The notes under the pieces were generated by a model. That model searched no databases. It had not been told where the DNA came from and saw only the letters and a list, made by a program, of their open reading frames with translations. Positions 50,800 to 61,175 of a DNA stretch of 64,000 nucleotides are shown here, in pieces. Within the stretch, counting starts at the first letter, position 1; every line of letters starts with the position of its first letter. A program made the position numbers and the translations under genes. The stretch is from Pseudomonadota bacterium (lineage in GTDB: Bacteria > Pseudomonadota > Alphaproteobacteria > Rhodospirillales > Magnetospirillaceae), in the NCBI GenBank assembly GCA_021782815.1, contig JAJXUO010000007.1, forward strand, positions 1-64,000, in the 5' to 3' direction.

Positions 50800-51270
50800 T
50801 CACCCCGCCGCGCCCGCGCGGATCTCCTGAATCCCCTTGCGGGCCAGGGCGTCGGCCCGCTCGTTCTCGGGGTGGCCGGCATGGCCCTTGACCCAGTGCC
50901 AGGCCACGGAATGCCGGGCCTGCGCCTCGTCCAGGGCCCGCCACAGGTCGGCGTTCTTCACCGGCTTGTTGTCGGCGGTCTTCCAGCCGCGAAATTTCCA
51001 GCCGCGCAGCCATTCGCTGATGCCCTTCTGCACATACTGGCTGTCGGTATAGACATCCACCCGGCAGGGCCGCTTCAGGCCGGAAAGGCCGTTGATCACC
51101 GCCAGCAGTTCCATGCGGTTGTTGGTGGTGTGGGCCTCGCCGCCCCACAGCTCCTTTTCCTGCCCCTTCCAGCGCAGGATGCAGCCCCAGCCGCCGGGGC
51201 CGGGATTGCCGGAACAGGCGCCGTCGCTGTAAAGCTCCACCCGGACCGCCACCTCCTCGGCGGCGCTCAT
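50800..51270 (-). CDS. rnhA: Ribonuclease HI
   Basis: A 156-residue enzyme that removes RNA from RNA-DNA hybrids. The four acidic residues are in [16 protein letters not shown] (Asp), NNRMELLAV (Glu), YTDSQYV (Asp) and NERADALA (Asp), with [11 protein letters not shown]. The length matches bacterial RNase HI. The start MSAAEEVAV overlaps the thrB stop (ATGA), so the two are coupled. The longer upstream frame is a shadow of thrB. Confidence 0.95.
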   Translation of the reverse strand: MSAAEEVAVRVELYSDGACSGNPGPGGWGCILRWKGQEKELWGGEAHTTNNRMELLAVINGLSGLKRPCRVDVYTDSQYVQKGISEWLRGWKFRGWKTADNKPVKNADLWRALDEAQARHSVAWHWVKGHAGHPENERADALARKGIQEIRAGAAG

Positions 51271-52241
51271 GACGCCACCGGATCGAGCCCGTAGGCCCCC
51301 GGCCCGCTGACCTGGGCGTGAAAGCGCAGCTTGCGCTCGTATTCCAGCGGATCCTTGCGTTTGACGAAGGCCCCGGCCGGGGTATTGACCCAGTCGTAGA
51401 GGCGGGTGAGCAGGAAGCGCATGGCCGCGCCCCGGCACAAGGTGGGCAGGGCGGCGAATTCCGCCGCCGACAGCGGCCGCACCTGCTGGTAGCCGGTAAG
51501 CAGGGCCCTGGCCTTGGTGGCGTTGAAGGCGCCGTCGGCCTCGAAACACCAGGCGTTGAGGCAGATGGCGATATCGTAGGCCAGGAAGTCGGTGCAGGCG
51601 AAATAGAAGTCGATCAGCCCCGAAACCGCCGCCCCCTTGAAGAAGACATTGTCGGGGAAGAGATCGGCATGGATGATGCCGCTGGGCAGGTCCTGGGGCC
51701 AGTGTCCCTCCAGCCAATCCAGTTCGGCCGCCAGCATGGCCTCCAGACCCGGCTTGACCTCGTCGGCGCGCCGCCGCTCCAGCTCGAACAGCGGCCGCCA
51801 GCCGGCCAGCCCCAGGCTGTTGGCCCGCCGCCCCGCATAGCTTAGCCCGGCCACATGCATCTCGGCCATGGCCCGGCCCAGGGGCGCGCAGTGCGCCGCC
51901 TGGATCTTGCGCGGCCACAGGCCCTGCAGGAAGCTGATGATGGCGGCGGGGCGGCCGCACAGGTCGCGCAGGGTGCGGCCGTCGCGGCCCGGCAGCGGCG
52001 TCGGGCAGGCCAGGCCCTGGCGGGCCAGATGCTCCATCAGACCGATGAAGAACGGCAGATCGTCGGGGTTCACCCGCTTTTCATAGAGGGTGAGGATGTA
52101 GCTGCCCCGTTCGGTCTGCAGCAGGTAGTTGGAATTCTCCACCCCCTCGGCGATGCCCTTGCAGCCCTCGACGGCGCCGATATCGTACTGGGCGACGAAG
52201 GCTTCCAGCTCCTCGTCCGAAACTTCGGTGTAAACGGCCAT
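51267..52241 (-). CDS. thrB: Homoserine kinase (ThrB2/aminoglycoside phosphotransferase fold)
   Basis: A 324-residue kinase of the APH fold, the form of homoserine kinase found in many alphaproteobacteria (not the GHMP type). The Brenner-like motif is [14 protein letters not shown] (about residues 190-203), with the following [21 protein letters not shown] (DFG-like Asp). It phosphorylates homoserine for threonine synthesis. It lies between ispH and rnhA, a common order in this group. Confidence 0.94.
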   Translation of the reverse strand: MAVYTEVSDEELEAFVAQYDIGAVEGCKGIAEGVENSNYLLQTERGSYILTLYEKRVNPDDLPFFIGLMEHLARQGLACPTPLPGRDGRTLRDLCGRPAAIISFLQGLWPRKIQAAHCAPLGRAMAEMHVAGLSYAGRRANSLGLAGWRPLFELERRRADEVKPGLEAMLAAELDWLEGHWPQDLPSGIIHADLFPDNVFFKGAAVSGLIDFYFACTDFLAYDIAICLNAWCFEADGAFNATKARALLTGYQQVRPLSAAEFAALPTLCRGAAMRFLLTRLYDWVNTPAGAFVKRKDPLEYERKLRFHAQVSGPGAYGLDPVAS

Positions 52242-52256
52242 GGTCTTTCGCGCTGC

Positions 52257-53204
52257 CTATTTGCCCGCCAGGGCGGCGGGAAGTTTGAAACTGATGGTTT
52301 CGCGGGTCACCGCCACCTCCTCGATGGTCACATCGAAACGCTCGGAACAGGCGGCGATGACCTCGTCCACCAGCAGTTCCGGCGCCGAGGCCCCCGCCGA
52401 CACCCCGAGACGGCTCACCCCGGCCAGCAGCGACCAGTCGATCTCGGCGGCGCGCTGCACCAGGATGGCGCGGGCGCAGCCGGCCCGGGCCGCCACCTCC
52501 ACCAACCGCTTGGAGTTGGAGGAATTGGGCGCGCCGATCACCATCACCGCCTCGCAACGCGGGGCGATGGCCTTCACCGCCTGCTGGCGGTTGGTGGTGG
52601 CGAAGCAAATATCGTCCTTCTTCGGGCCCTCGATGGCCGGAAAGCGCCGCTTCAGCACGGCGACGATGCTGGTGGTATCGTCCACCGACAGGGTGGTCTG
52701 GGTGATATAGGCCAGATGGTCGGGCGTGGCCGGAGCCACCTGCTCGGCCTGGGCGACGGTTTCCACCAGCAGCACCCGGCCCTCATCCACCTGGCCCATG
52801 GTGCCGATCACCTCCGGGTGGCCGGCATGGCCGATCATGATGATCTGGCGGCCCGCGGCGGCATGGCGCTCGGCCTCGTGATGCACCTTGGTCACCAGCG
52901 GACAGGTGGCGTCGAGATAGAACATGCCGCGCGCCTCGGCCGCCGCCGGCACCGCCTTGGGCACGCCATGGGCGGAAAACACCACCGGGCGGCCTTCCGG
53001 CACCTCGTCGAGGTCATCGACGAACACCGCCCCCTTGGCTTCCAGCGACGACACCACGAAGCGGTTATGCACGATCTCGTGACGGACATAGACCGGGCGG
53101 CCGTAGCGCACCAGGGCCTCCTCCACGATCTGGATGGCCCGGTCGACGCCGGCGCAGAAACCGCGCGGGCTGGCAAGCAGAAGGGTCAGGGCTGGTCTGG
53201 TCAT
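52257..53204 (-). CDS. ispH: 4-hydroxy-3-methylbut-2-enyl diphosphate reductase
   Basis: A 315-residue iron-sulfur enzyme of the MEP isoprenoid pathway producing IPP and DMAPP. The three cluster cysteines are in RGFCAGV (near residue 18), DATCPLV (near 100) and [10 protein letters not shown] (near 200). Further motifs are HEIVHN and FSAHGV. The start [10 protein letters not shown] at 53204 gives the normal family length; the long upstream frame is antisense to the lipoprotein gene. First gene of ispH-thrB-rnhA. Divergent from the 53322 lipoprotein. Confidence 0.95.
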   Translation of the reverse strand: MTRPALTLLLASPRGFCAGVDRAIQIVEEALVRYGRPVYVRHEIVHNRFVVSSLEAKGAVFVDDLDEVPEGRPVVFSAHGVPKAVPAAAEARGMFYLDATCPLVTKVHHEAERHAAAGRQIIMIGHAGHPEVIGTMGQVDEGRVLLVETVAQAEQVAPATPDHLAYITQTTLSVDDTTSIVAVLKRRFPAIEGPKKDDICFATTNRQQAVKAIAPRCEAVMVIGAPNSSNSKRLVEVAARAGCARAILVQRAAEIDWSLLAGVSRLGVSAGASAPELLVDEVIAACSERFDVTIEEVAVTRETISFKLPAALAGK

Positions 53205-53321
53205 GTCTCGGCGGAACGGTCTTACGGGGAAATTTGCCTGAACGGCGGCTTGTGCGGCGGGCCGCTGTTCACTACAGTCGCCAGCAATAGCAGAATTACC
53301 GCGATGGCAAAAGGTGAAGTC

Positions 53322-53954
53322 ATGACCAAGCCGACCTTCCTCAACCGCAGTCCGTCCCCGGCGGCCCGCCGTCTGGCGCGGGCGGGCCTGGCCGGACTTC
53401 TGGGCTTGGCCCTGCTCTCCGCCACCGCCTGTTCGTCCAGCTCCGACAGCAAGCCGGACGACAAGCCGCCGGTGGCCAAGATCGATCCCGAGAAGGTGGC
53501 CTGTCCCCATGTGTCGGTGCTGGCCGACGCCGCCCGGCTGACCCGGTTCCGTCCCGGCCCGGGCCGCGACATCACCGATGTGGCCCTGCATGCCGAACTG
53601 GTGCACTACAACGGCAGCTGCCTTTACGATCCCGACAGCAAGAGCATGAGCATCAAACTGCAGGTGGGCATCAACGCCGAACGCGGTCCCGCCGCCGCCG
53701 CCGACCGCAAGGCCGCTCTGTCGTACTTCGTCGCCATCCCGGCCTTCTTCCCCAGCCCGGCCGCCAAGCGCATCTTCCCCGTTCAGCTGACCTTCCCGGA
53801 CAACACCGACACCGTGGGCTATACCGACGACGAGGTGGACATCACCATCCCGGTGGACAAGATCCAGAACATGGAGAAGTACGAGGTGTTCCTCGGCCTG
53901 CAGCTGGACCAGGACGAGCTGACCTACAACCGCACCCATCGTTCGCTGCGATAG
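53322..53954 (+). CDS. Putative lipoprotein of unknown function
   Basis: A 210-residue protein with an N-terminal signal sequence of lipoprotein type: [12 protein letters not shown], with Cys and then [13 protein letters not shown]. The lipobox is not perfect at its third position. The mature domain is beta-rich and contains [21 protein letters not shown] and a second Cys near [10 protein letters not shown]. No known motif is recognised, though such exported proteins are common in Rhodospirillales. The start at 53322 has AGGTGAAG seven bases upstream; an ATG at 53304 is possible. It precedes the glycine riboswitch. Confidence 0.75.
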   Translation: MTKPTFLNRSPSPAARRLARAGLAGLLGLALLSATACSSSSDSKPDDKPPVAKIDPEKVACPHVSVLADAARLTRFRPGPGRDITDVALHAELVHYNGSCLYDPDSKSMSIKLQVGINAERGPAAAADRKAALSYFVAIPAFFPSPAAKRIFPVQLTFPDNTDTVGYTDDEVDITIPVDKIQNMEKYEVFLGLQLDQDELTYNRTHRSLR

Positions 53955-54017
53955 AGGTCTTTCAACCCCTGGACAAGCGGACGGCGTCTTTCTATGATGC
54001 CGCCCACATACAGATGA

Positions 54018-54226
54018 TCCCCGTGGGAGAGCGTGGCCGGTGACGGCCGCCGCCGAAGGAGCAACCGCCCCTGGAAACTCTCAGGCCAAAGGACCGCGGG
54101 GGGATGGCTCTCTGGAAAGCAGGCGACGAACGCTGTTTGGCGCCTCACCGAAGATGAAAGCCGGAGCAGGGCGGGTTTATCCCGCCGGGCCCGGCGAATC
54201 TTTCAGGTCATAAGGACAGAGGGGGG
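54018..54226 (+). promoter_or_regulatory. Tandem glycine riboswitch
   Basis: Two consecutive glycine aptamers precede gcvT. The first shows GGGAGAGCG (54024 on), CCGAAGGAGCAACCGCCCC and AACTCTCAGGCCAAAGGACCGC (to about 54102). The second shows CTCTCTGGAAAGC (54108 on), CACCGAAGATGAAAGCC and ATCTTTCAGGTCATAAGGACAGAG (to about 54226). These match the conserved core of the gcvT RNA element. Glycine binding is expected to turn on the glycine cleavage genes. No obvious terminator lies between aptamer 2 and gcvT, so control may be at translation initiation. Confidence 0.93.
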
Positions 54227-54276
54227 CAAACCGCTTCCGCTTGTGGAGGCGCGCCCTGTCGAAAGAGAGCCTTGCC

Positions 54277-55386
54277 ATGAGCACCGATCCGTCCCTGTCG
54301 CGCACCGCGCTTTACGATCTGCATCTCGCCCTGGGCGCCAGGATGGTGCCGTTCGCCGGCTATGCCATGCCGGTGCAATATCCCAGCGGGGTGCTGGCCG
54401 AACACACTCACACCCGCGCCGCCGCCGGTCTGTTCGACGTTTCGCACATGGGTCAGGTGGTGGTGCGCGGCGAAGGCCGCGCCGCCGCCCTGGAACGGCT
54501 GGTGCCGGGCGATCTCCAGGCCTTAAGCCCCGGCCAGATCCGCTACACCATGTTCACCAACGACCAGGGCGGCATTCTCGACGATCTGATGGTGGCCCAT
54601 GCCGGCGATCATCTGTTCCTGGTGGTCAACGCCGCCTGCAAGGCGCAGGACATCGCCCATCTTGAGGCCGGACTGGCCGGCCGGGCCACGGTGGAGGTGC
54701 TGTCCGGCCGCGCCCTGCTGGCCCTGCAGGGCCCGGCGGCGGTGACGGCGCTGGCCCGGCTGGCGCCCGAGGCCGCCGCCATGGGCTTCATGCGCTGGCG
54801 TCTCCTGGAGGTGGCCGGCATCCCCTGCTTCGTCAGCCGCTCGGGCTATACCGGCGAGGACGGTTTCGAGATCTCGGTGCCCGATCACGCGGCCGAAACC
54901 CTGGCCCGCGCCCTGCTGGCCCAGCCCGAGGTCAAGCCCATCGGCCTCGGCGCCCGCGATTCCTTGCGCCTTGAAGCCGGTCTTTGCCTGTATGGCGCCG
55001 ATCTCGACCCCACCACCACCCCGGTGGAGGCGGCGCTGACCTGGACCCTGTCGAAGCGCCGCCGCGCCGAGGGCGGTTTTCCCGGCGCCGCCGTGGTCCA
55101 GGCGCAGCTGGCCGAGGGGCCGCGCCGCCTGCGCGTGGGCCTGAAGCCCGAGGACAAGGCCCCGGCCCGCGCCCATACCGTGGTGACCGACGAGGCCGGG
55201 CGGCCCATCGGCGAAATCACCAGCGGCGGCTTCGGCCCCAGCGTCAACGGCCCGGTGGCCATGGGCTATGTGGAGGCGGCTTTCGCCCAGCCCGGCACGC
55301 CGGTCAGGCTGGTGGTGCGCGGCACCCCGCGCCCGGCCCGGGTGGTCACGCTGCCCTTCGCGCCGCACCGCTATCACAAACAGTAA
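54277..55386 (+). CDS. gcvT: Glycine cleavage system T protein (aminomethyltransferase)
   Basis: A 369-residue T protein that moves the aminomethyl group from the H protein to tetrahydrofolate, releasing ammonia. [36 protein letters not shown] and [15 protein letters not shown] are the family motifs. The start [14 protein letters not shown] at 54277 is supported by GAGAG; the upstream TTG lies next to the riboswitch. It is the first gene of gcvT-gcvH-gcvPA-gcvPB and is controlled by the riboswitch. Confidence 0.96.
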   Translation: MSTDPSLSRTALYDLHLALGARMVPFAGYAMPVQYPSGVLAEHTHTRAAAGLFDVSHMGQVVVRGEGRAAALERLVPGDLQALSPGQIRYTMFTNDQGGILDDLMVAHAGDHLFLVVNAACKAQDIAHLEAGLAGRATVEVLSGRALLALQGPAAVTALARLAPEAAAMGFMRWRLLEVAGIPCFVSRSGYTGEDGFEISVPDHAAETLARALLAQPEVKPIGLGARDSLRLEAGLCLYGADLDPTTTPVEAALTWTLSKRRRAEGGFPGAAVVQAQLAEGPRRLRVGLKPEDKAPARAHTVVTDEAGRPIGEITSGGFGPSVNGPVAMGYVEAAFAQPGTPVRLVVRGTPRPARVVTLPFAPHRYHKQ

Positions 55387-55408
55387 AAGCAACAGGGGAT
55401 CATCGGTC

Positions 55409-55786
55409 ATGAGCATCGTCTACTTCACCAAGGATCATGAATGGATCGCCGTCAGCGGTGACGAAGGGGTGGTCGGCATCACCGATCACGCCCAGCACGC
55501 CCTGGGCGATCTGGTGTTCGTCGAGCTGCCCGAGCCGGGCCGCACGGTGGCGCAGGGCGGCGAGATCGCCGTGGTGGAATCGGTCAAGGCCGCGTCCGAC
55601 GTCTATTCGCCGGTCTCGGGCGAGGTGGTGGCCGTCAATCAGGCGGCGGCCGATCAGCCCGGCCTGATCAACGAACAGCCGGAAAGCGGCGGCTGGCTCT
55701 ATCGCCTGCGCCTCGGCAACGCCGCCGAATTGGCGGGCCTGATGGACCGCGCCGCCTACGACGCCTTCGTGCAGGGTCTGGAGTAA
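55409..55786 (+). CDS. gcvH: Glycine cleavage system H protein
   Basis: A 125-residue lipoyl carrier. The lipoyl lysine is in [18 protein letters not shown] (about residue 61). It shuttles the aminomethyl group between the P, T and L proteins. Length and fold are typical. AGGGGA precedes the ATG. It lies between gcvT and gcvPA. The L protein (lipoamide dehydrogenase) is not in the window. Confidence 0.97.
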   Translation: MSIVYFTKDHEWIAVSGDEGVVGITDHAQHALGDLVFVELPEPGRTVAQGGEIAVVESVKAASDVYSPVSGEVVAVNQAAADQPGLINEQPESGGWLYRLRLGNAAELAGLMDRAAYDAFVQGLE

Positions 55787-55792
55787 GCTCCC

Positions 55793-57139
55793 ATGCGCTA
55801 TCTGCCGCTGACCGGGGCCGACCGGCAGGCCATGCTGGCCGCCATCGGCGCCTCGAGCGCCGACGACCTGTTTCGCGACGTGCCCGTGGCGGCACGGCGC
55901 GACGCGCCGGTCGATCTGCCGTTCCATGCCGGGGAAATGGAGGTGGAAGCCCGTTTCGCCGCCCTGGCCGCCCGGAATATGGCGGCCGGATCGGTGCCGT
56001 TCTTCCTGGGGGCCGGGGCCTACCGCCATCATGTGCCGGCCACGGTGGACGCGCTGATCCAGCGCGGCGAGTTCCTCACCTCCTACACCCCCTACCAGCC
56101 CGAGGTCAGCCAGGGCACGCTGCAATACCTGTTCGAGTTCCAGACCCAGGTGGCGCTGATCACCGGCATGGAGGTGGCCAACGCCTCGCTTTACGACGCC
56201 GCCACCGCCTGCGCCGAGGCCGCCGCCATGGCCGCCCGCGTCACCCGGCGCAAGAAGGTGCTACTGTCGGGCGATCTGCATCCCCATTATCGCAGCGTCG
56301 CCGCCAGCACCCTGCAATTCACCGACATCGCGGTGGAGGCCCTGGATCCCGATCCTTTGGGCCTGGAGGATCTGCTGGGCCGGGTCGATTCCCAGACCGC
56401 CTGCGTCATCGTGCAAAATCCCGGCTTCTTCGGCCGCCTGAAGGATCTGACCGCCCTGGCCGAGGAATGCCATGCCGTCGGCGCCCTGCTGGTGGTGGCG
56501 GTGGCCGAGCCGGTGTCGCTGGGCCTGGTGGCGCCGCCCGGCGCCATGGGCGCCGACATCGTGGTGGCCGAGGGCCAGGCCCTGGGCAACGCCCTTAATT
56601 TCGGCGGACCGGGCCTCGGCCTGTTCGCCACCCGCGAAAAATACCTGCGCCAGATGCCCGGCCGTCTGGTGGGCCAGACCGTGGACGCCGACGGCCGCCG
56701 CGGCTGGGTGCTGACCCTCTCCACCCGCGAGCAGCATATCCGCCGCGAGAAGGCCACCAGCAACATCTGCACCAATTCCGGCCTGTGCGCCCTGGCCTTC
56801 TCCATCCATCTGTCCCTGCTGGGGGAAGAGGGCTTCACCGGTCTGGCCCGGCTCAATCACGCCCGGGCGGTGACCCTGGCCGACAAGCTGGCCCGCCTGC
56901 CGGGAGTGAAGCTGCTGCCGCAGAGCTTCTTCAACGAGTTCGCCCTGCTGCTGCCCAAGGATGCCGCCCAGGTGGTGGACGCCCTGGCGGCGAAACATAT
57001 TCTGGGCGGGGTGCCGGTGTCGCGCTTCTATCCCTCTTATCCCGAACTGGCCGAGGTCCTGCTGGTCACGGCCACCGAAACCACCAGCGAGGCCGATATG
57101 GACGCCTTCGCCGCCGCTCTGCGCGAGGTGCTGCAATGA
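55793..57139 (+). CDS. gcvPA: Glycine dehydrogenase (decarboxylating) subunit 1
   Basis: A 448-residue N-terminal half of the P protein in the split form. [40 protein letters not shown] and [11 protein letters not shown] are typical. It lacks the PLP lysine, which is on subunit 2. The two subunits decarboxylate glycine and load the H protein. It ends with a 4-bp overlap with gcvPB. Confidence 0.96.
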   Translation: MRYLPLTGADRQAMLAAIGASSADDLFRDVPVAARRDAPVDLPFHAGEMEVEARFAALAARNMAAGSVPFFLGAGAYRHHVPATVDALIQRGEFLTSYTPYQPEVSQGTLQYLFEFQTQVALITGMEVANASLYDAATACAEAAAMAARVTRRKKVLLSGDLHPHYRSVAASTLQFTDIAVEALDPDPLGLEDLLGRVDSQTACVIVQNPGFFGRLKDLTALAEECHAVGALLVVAVAEPVSLGLVAPPGAMGADIVVAEGQALGNALNFGGPGLGLFATREKYLRQMPGRLVGQTVDADGRRGWVLTLSTREQHIRREKATSNICTNSGLCALAFSIHLSLLGEEGFTGLARLNHARAVTLADKLARLPGVKLLPQSFFNEFALLLPKDAAQVVDALAAKHILGGVPVSRFYPSYPELAEVLLVTATETTSEADMDAFAAALREVLQ

Positions 57140-58626
57140 TCCCCACTCTCAGCGGCAATCAGGGCCTGCAGATCGAGGAACCCCTGATTTTCGAACAGGA
57201 CAGCCCGGGCGCCTGCGGCGTCGACCTGCCCGACGCGCCCGCAATCGACGACCGCCTGGGCGGCCTGGCCCGCCAGGGCCCTATCGGCCTGCCCGGCCTG
57301 GCCGAGCCCACGGTGGTGCGCCATTACACCCGGCTGTCGCAGAAGAATGTCGGCATCGATTCCGTGTTCTATCCGCTGGGCTCGTGCACCATGAAGCACA
57401 ATCCCCGCCTGAACGAAAAACTGGCGCGGCTGCCCGGACTGGCCGATATCCACCCCTTCCAGCCGCAAGGCACGGTGCAGGGCGCCCTGGAGTTGATGGA
57501 CACCTGCGCCCACTGGCTGAAAACCCTGACCGGCATGCCCGCCATCGCCATGAGCCCGGCCGCCGGGGCGCATGGCGAGTTCTGCGGCCTGATGACCATC
57601 CGCGCCGCCGTCGCCGCCCGGGGCGAAACCCGCACCCGCATCCTGGTGCCGGAATCGGCGCACGGCACCAACCCGGCCAGCGCCGCCGCCTGCGGCTTCA
57701 CCGTCGACCCCATTCCCGCCACGGCGCGGGGCCGGGTGGATCTGGCCGCCCTCAAGGCCAAGCTGGGCCCCGACGTGGCCGCGCTGATGCTGACCAACCC
57801 CAATACCTGCGGCCTGTTCGAGGACGAAATCCTGGAGATCGCCGAGGCCATCCACGGCGCCGGCGGTTATTTCTATTGCGACGGCGCCAATTACAACGCC
57901 ATCGTCGGGCGGGTGCGGGTGGCCGATCTCGGGGTGGATGTCATGCACATCAACCTGCACAAGACCTTCTCCACCCCGCATGGCGGCGGCGGCCCCGGTG
58001 CCGGCCCCACCGTGCTGTCGGCGGCCCTGGCCCCCTTCGCCCCCCTGCCCGCCGTGGTGCACGATGATCAGGGCTTCCGTCTGATCGAGCATGCCGCCCA
58101 GTCGGGGGCCATGCCGGTGGGCCGCATCAAGGGCTATCACGGCCAGTTCGGGGTGTTCGTCCGCGCCCTGGCCTATATGATGAGCATGGGCGCCGACGGC
58201 CTGCGCCAGGCCTCCAGCGACGCCGTGCTCAACGCCAACTATCTGCTGGCCGAACTGTCGTCCGATCTTTCGGCCTCGTTCGAGGGGCCCTGCATGCACG
58301 AGGCCCTGTTCGACGACCGCTTCCTCAAGGACAGCGGCGTGTCCACCCTCGATTTCGCCAAGGCCCTGATCGACGAGGGCTTCCATCCCATGACCATGTA
58401 TTTCCCGCTGGTGGTGCATGGCGCCCTGCTGATGGAACCCACCGAAACCGAAAGCAAGGACACCCTGGACCGCTTCATCGCCACGGTGCGCGGTCTGGCC
58501 CGGCGCGCCCAGGACGGTGGCGCCGAATCCTTCAAGGCGGCGCCCGTTTTCACCCCGCGCCGCCGCCTGGACGAAACCACCGCCGCCCGCACCCCGGTGC
58601 TGCGCTGGAAACCCCCGGCATCCTGA
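57136..58626 (+). CDS. gcvPB: Glycine dehydrogenase (decarboxylating) subunit 2
   Basis: A 496-residue C-terminal half of the P protein. The PLP lysine lies in [42 protein letters not shown] and [19 protein letters not shown] are conserved. Subunits 1 and 2 form the active P enzyme. The ATG overlaps the gcvPA stop; the longer frame upstream is a shadow. A strong hairpin follows the stop at 58634-58661. Confidence 0.96.
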   Translation: MIPTLSGNQGLQIEEPLIFEQDSPGACGVDLPDAPAIDDRLGGLARQGPIGLPGLAEPTVVRHYTRLSQKNVGIDSVFYPLGSCTMKHNPRLNEKLARLPGLADIHPFQPQGTVQGALELMDTCAHWLKTLTGMPAIAMSPAAGAHGEFCGLMTIRAAVAARGETRTRILVPESAHGTNPASAAACGFTVDPIPATARGRVDLAALKAKLGPDVAALMLTNPNTCGLFEDEILEIAEAIHGAGGYFYCDGANYNAIVGRVRVADLGVDVMHINLHKTFSTPHGGGGPGAGPTVLSAALAPFAPLPAVVHDDQGFRLIEHAAQSGAMPVGRIKGYHGQFGVFVRALAYMMSMGADGLRQASSDAVLNANYLLAELSSDLSASFEGPCMHEALFDDRFLKDSGVSTLDFAKALIDEGFHPMTMYFPLVVHGALLMEPTETESKDTLDRFIATVRGLARRAQDGGAESFKAAPVFTPRRRLDETTAARTPVLRWKPPAS

Positions 58627-58633
58627 TGCTACA

Positions 58634-58661
58634 AGGAGGGGAACCGCCCGGTTCCCCTCCT
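58634..58661 (+). terminator. Terminator hairpin after gcv operon
   Basis: AGGAGGGGAACC (58634-58645) pairs perfectly with GGTTCCCCTCCT (58650-58661) around GCCC. The following GTCATCCTC is only weakly T-rich. It lies 7 bp after the gcvPB stop. Confidence 0.65.
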
Positions 58662-58683
58662 GTCATCCTCGTCCCAGGCCATC

Positions 58684-59715
58684 ATGACCGCCCACCAGCC
58701 CCCTTCGCCCTACCGCCGGCTGCGCCGCGCCGTTTATCACATCCTGGGTGAGGAGGGCCATAACGAGGCCCTGGTCCGGCTGGTGGACTATACGCTGATG
58801 GCGCTGATCACCATCAACTGCCTGTTCACCATTCTGGAATCGGTGGAGCCGCTGGCCGACAGCCACGGCCATATTTTCCGCGCTTTCGACTATTTTTCCG
58901 TTCTGATCTTCTCGCTGGAATATCTGCTGCGGCTGTGGGCGGTGCCGGAACGCAACCAGCCGCGCTTCCATCATCCGCTGCTGGGGCGGCTGCGCCATAT
59001 CGCCACCCCCATGGCGCTGATCGATCTCATCGCCGTGCTGCCGTTCTATCTGGCCTTCTTCGTGCCCATGGATCTGCGGGCCATGCGCGTGCTGCGGCTT
59101 TTGCGCATCTTCAAGCTGACGCGCTACTCCCAGGCCATGACCATCGTCATCGACGTGCTGCGCAGCGAGGCCAAGGCCGTGGGCGCCGTGCTGTTCGTGT
59201 TCGCGGTGATCATCGTCTTCATTTCCAGCCTGATGTATCTGCTGGAACATGGCGCCCAACCCCATACCTTCTCCAACATTCCCGCCGCCATGTGGTGGGT
59301 GGTGGTGACCATGACCACCGTCGGCTACGGCGACATGGTGCCCATCACCCTGCTGGGCCGGGTGGTGGGGGCGCTCACCGCCGTGACCGGCCTGGGCATG
59401 ATCGCCCTCCTGGCCGGCGTGCTGGCCTCGGGCTTTTCCGAACAGCTGCGCATCCGCCGCGAACAGTATCAGGACACGGTGGAACAGGCCCTGACCGAAA
59501 GCGGCCAGATCCCCCGCCGCGCCCGCCGCCGCCTGGAGGAGGTGCGGCAAAAGCTGGGCCTGTCGCACGAGGAGGCGGCGCTGATCCTGGAACATGCCGT
59601 GCACGCCCCCAGCCATTGCCCCCACTGCGGCGGCCGCCTGCGTGAACGCGAGCCCGGGGACGAAGGCGATCTGCCGGAAAAACATCATCCGCAAGGCTCC
59701 ACGCCCGGCGTATGA
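58684..59715 (+). CDS. Voltage-gated-type potassium channel with C-terminal CPHCGG tail
   Basis: A 343-residue six-helix Kv-like channel. S1 covers about residues 33-52, an S4-like segment with repeated arginines ([18 protein letters not shown]) lies near 140, and the pore motif TMTTVGYGD is near 205-213. S6 follows. The C-terminal cytoplasmic tail (about 255-343) is an Arg-rich coiled region ending in a CPHCGG motif, which could bind zinc. No RCK domain is seen. The TVGYGD filter implies K+ selectivity. The ATG at 58684 starts just after the gcv terminator. The stop overlaps an in-frame upstream start of the next gene. Confidence 0.9.
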   Translation: MTAHQPPSPYRRLRRAVYHILGEEGHNEALVRLVDYTLMALITINCLFTILESVEPLADSHGHIFRAFDYFSVLIFSLEYLLRLWAVPERNQPRFHHPLLGRLRHIATPMALIDLIAVLPFYLAFFVPMDLRAMRVLRLLRIFKLTRYSQAMTIVIDVLRSEAKAVGAVLFVFAVIIVFISSLMYLLEHGAQPHTFSNIPAAMWWVVVTMTTVGYGDMVPITLLGRVVGALTAVTGLGMIALLAGVLASGFSEQLRIRREQYQDTVEQALTESGQIPRRARRRLEEVRQKLGLSHEEAALILEHAVHAPSHCPHCGGRLREREPGDEGDLPEKHHPQGSTPGV

Positions 59716-59750
59716 TTTCGGCCTCCTTCCCCCGCACCGGGAACCGCGCC

Positions 59751-61097
59751 ATGACCAAATCCCTGCTGCTGACCGCCGTCGCCGCTTTGCCCCTGCTGCT
59801 GGCGGCGCCGGCCCAGGCCGCCGGCCTGGACCGCCTTCAGCATATCGTGGTGATCTATCTGGAGAACCACAGCTTCGACAACATGTACGCCCTTTATCCC
59901 GGCGCCGACGATCTGGCGGCGCCGCAGGCCGCCTGGGCGCCGCAGACCGATGGCCGGGGCCGGGTGCTGGCGCGCCTGCCGCCGGTGTACGACGCCGAGA
60001 AGAAACGCCCCGATCCGCGCTTTCCCGCCTCTCTGGTCAATGCCCCCTTCCTCATCGACCAATATGTGCCGCAAAACGAGAAAACCCCGGATCTTGTGCA
60101 CCGCTTCTATCAGGCGCAGCAGCAGATCGACGGCGGCCGCATGGACCGCTTCGCCATCGTCTCCGACGCCGGCGGCCTCGCCATGGGCTATTACGATACC
60201 AGGAAGACGGAGATGTGGGCGCTGGCCCGGCGCTTCACCCTGGCCGATCATTATTTCCAGGGCGCCTTCGGCGGCTCGTTCCTCAACCACTTTTGGCTGG
60301 TCTGCGCCTGTACGCCGCGCTTCCCCCAGGCCCCCGCCGCCCTCACCGCCCGCCTCGACGGCCAGGGCCATCTTTTGCGGGACGGCGCCGTTACCCCGGA
60401 CGGCTATGCCGTCAACACCCTCTATGGCCGCGATGCCCCGCATCCGGCCAAGATTCCGGCCGCCGACCTGCTGCCGCCGCAAACCCTGCCCACCATCGGC
60501 GACCGCCTGTCGGCCAAGGGGCTCTCCTGGGCCTGGTATTCCGGCGGCTGGGACGACGCCCTGGCCGGCCATCCCGACCCCACCTTCCAATATCACCACC
60601 AGCCCTTCGCCTATTTCGCCCGCTATGGCGACGGCACCCCCGATGGGCGGGCGCATCTGAAGGACGAGCGCGATTTCGCGGCGGCCATTCAAGCGGGCCG
60701 GCTGCCCGCCGTGGCCTTCTATAAGCCGCTCGGCATCGAAAACCAGCATCCCGGCTACGCCACCATTCACAATGCCGACATCAAGGCCGCCGCCCTCATC
60801 GACAAGATCATGGCCGGGCCGCAATGGCGCAGCACCGCCATCATCGTCACCTACGACGAGAACGGCGGCTTCTGGGACCATGTCGCCCCGCCCAAAGGCG
60901 ACCGCTGGGGCCCCGGCGCCCGCGTGCCCGCCATCGTCATCTCGCCCTTCGCCCGCCGCCACCAGGTGGATCATCACCTCTACAACACCGCCTCGATCCT
61001 GAAACTGATCGAGGAGCGCTGGCATCTTCCCCCCCTGGGACCGCGCGACGCGGCGGCCGACGGCTTCAGCGGCGCCTTCGATTTCAGCGGCGGCTGA
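59751..61097 (+). CDS. AcpA/phospholipase C-like phosphoesterase, exported
   Basis: A 448-residue exported protein of the phosphoesterase family (PF04185), which includes acid phosphatase AcpA and phospholipases C. A signal peptide covers about residues 1-20 (APAQA-AG). [21 protein letters not shown] carries the metal-site Glu/Asn, and [14 protein letters not shown] holds the catalytic Asp/Glu. A start at 59712 would overlap the channel gene by 4 bp but adds residues before the signal peptide, so 59751 is preferred. The substrate, a phosphate ester or phospholipid, cannot be told. Confidence 0.87.
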   Translation: MTKSLLLTAVAALPLLLAAPAQAAGLDRLQHIVVIYLENHSFDNMYALYPGADDLAAPQAAWAPQTDGRGRVLARLPPVYDAEKKRPDPRFPASLVNAPFLIDQYVPQNEKTPDLVHRFYQAQQQIDGGRMDRFAIVSDAGGLAMGYYDTRKTEMWALARRFTLADHYFQGAFGGSFLNHFWLVCACTPRFPQAPAALTARLDGQGHLLRDGAVTPDGYAVNTLYGRDAPHPAKIPAADLLPPQTLPTIGDRLSAKGLSWAWYSGGWDDALAGHPDPTFQYHHQPFAYFARYGDGTPDGRAHLKDERDFAAAIQAGRLPAVAFYKPLGIENQHPGYATIHNADIKAAALIDKIMAGPQWRSTAIIVTYDENGGFWDHVAPPKGDRWGPGARVPAIVISPFARRHQVDHHLYNTASILKLIEERWHLPPLGPRDAAADGFSGAFDFSGG

Positions 61098-61125
61098 TCC
61101 CCTGCCCCGCCCGGCCCAAAACGAA

Positions 61126-61151
61126 AAAGGGCGGCCCGAAGGCCGCCCTTT
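61126..61151 (-). terminator. Terminator for the porin gene (bidirectional hairpin)
   Basis: AAAGGGCGGCC (61126-61136) pairs with GGCCGCCCTTT (61141-61151) around CGAA. On the minus strand the stem is followed by TTTTTCGTTTT, so it mainly ends the porin transcript. It may also block the converging phosphoesterase transcript. Confidence 0.82.
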
Positions 61152-61175
61152 CCCTGTTCGGGATCCCGGAGGGGA

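Noticed and set aside
51855-53303. Long plus-strand extension of the lipoprotein at 53322
   Set aside because: It is antisense to thrB and ispH; the true start is next to a ribosome-binding site.
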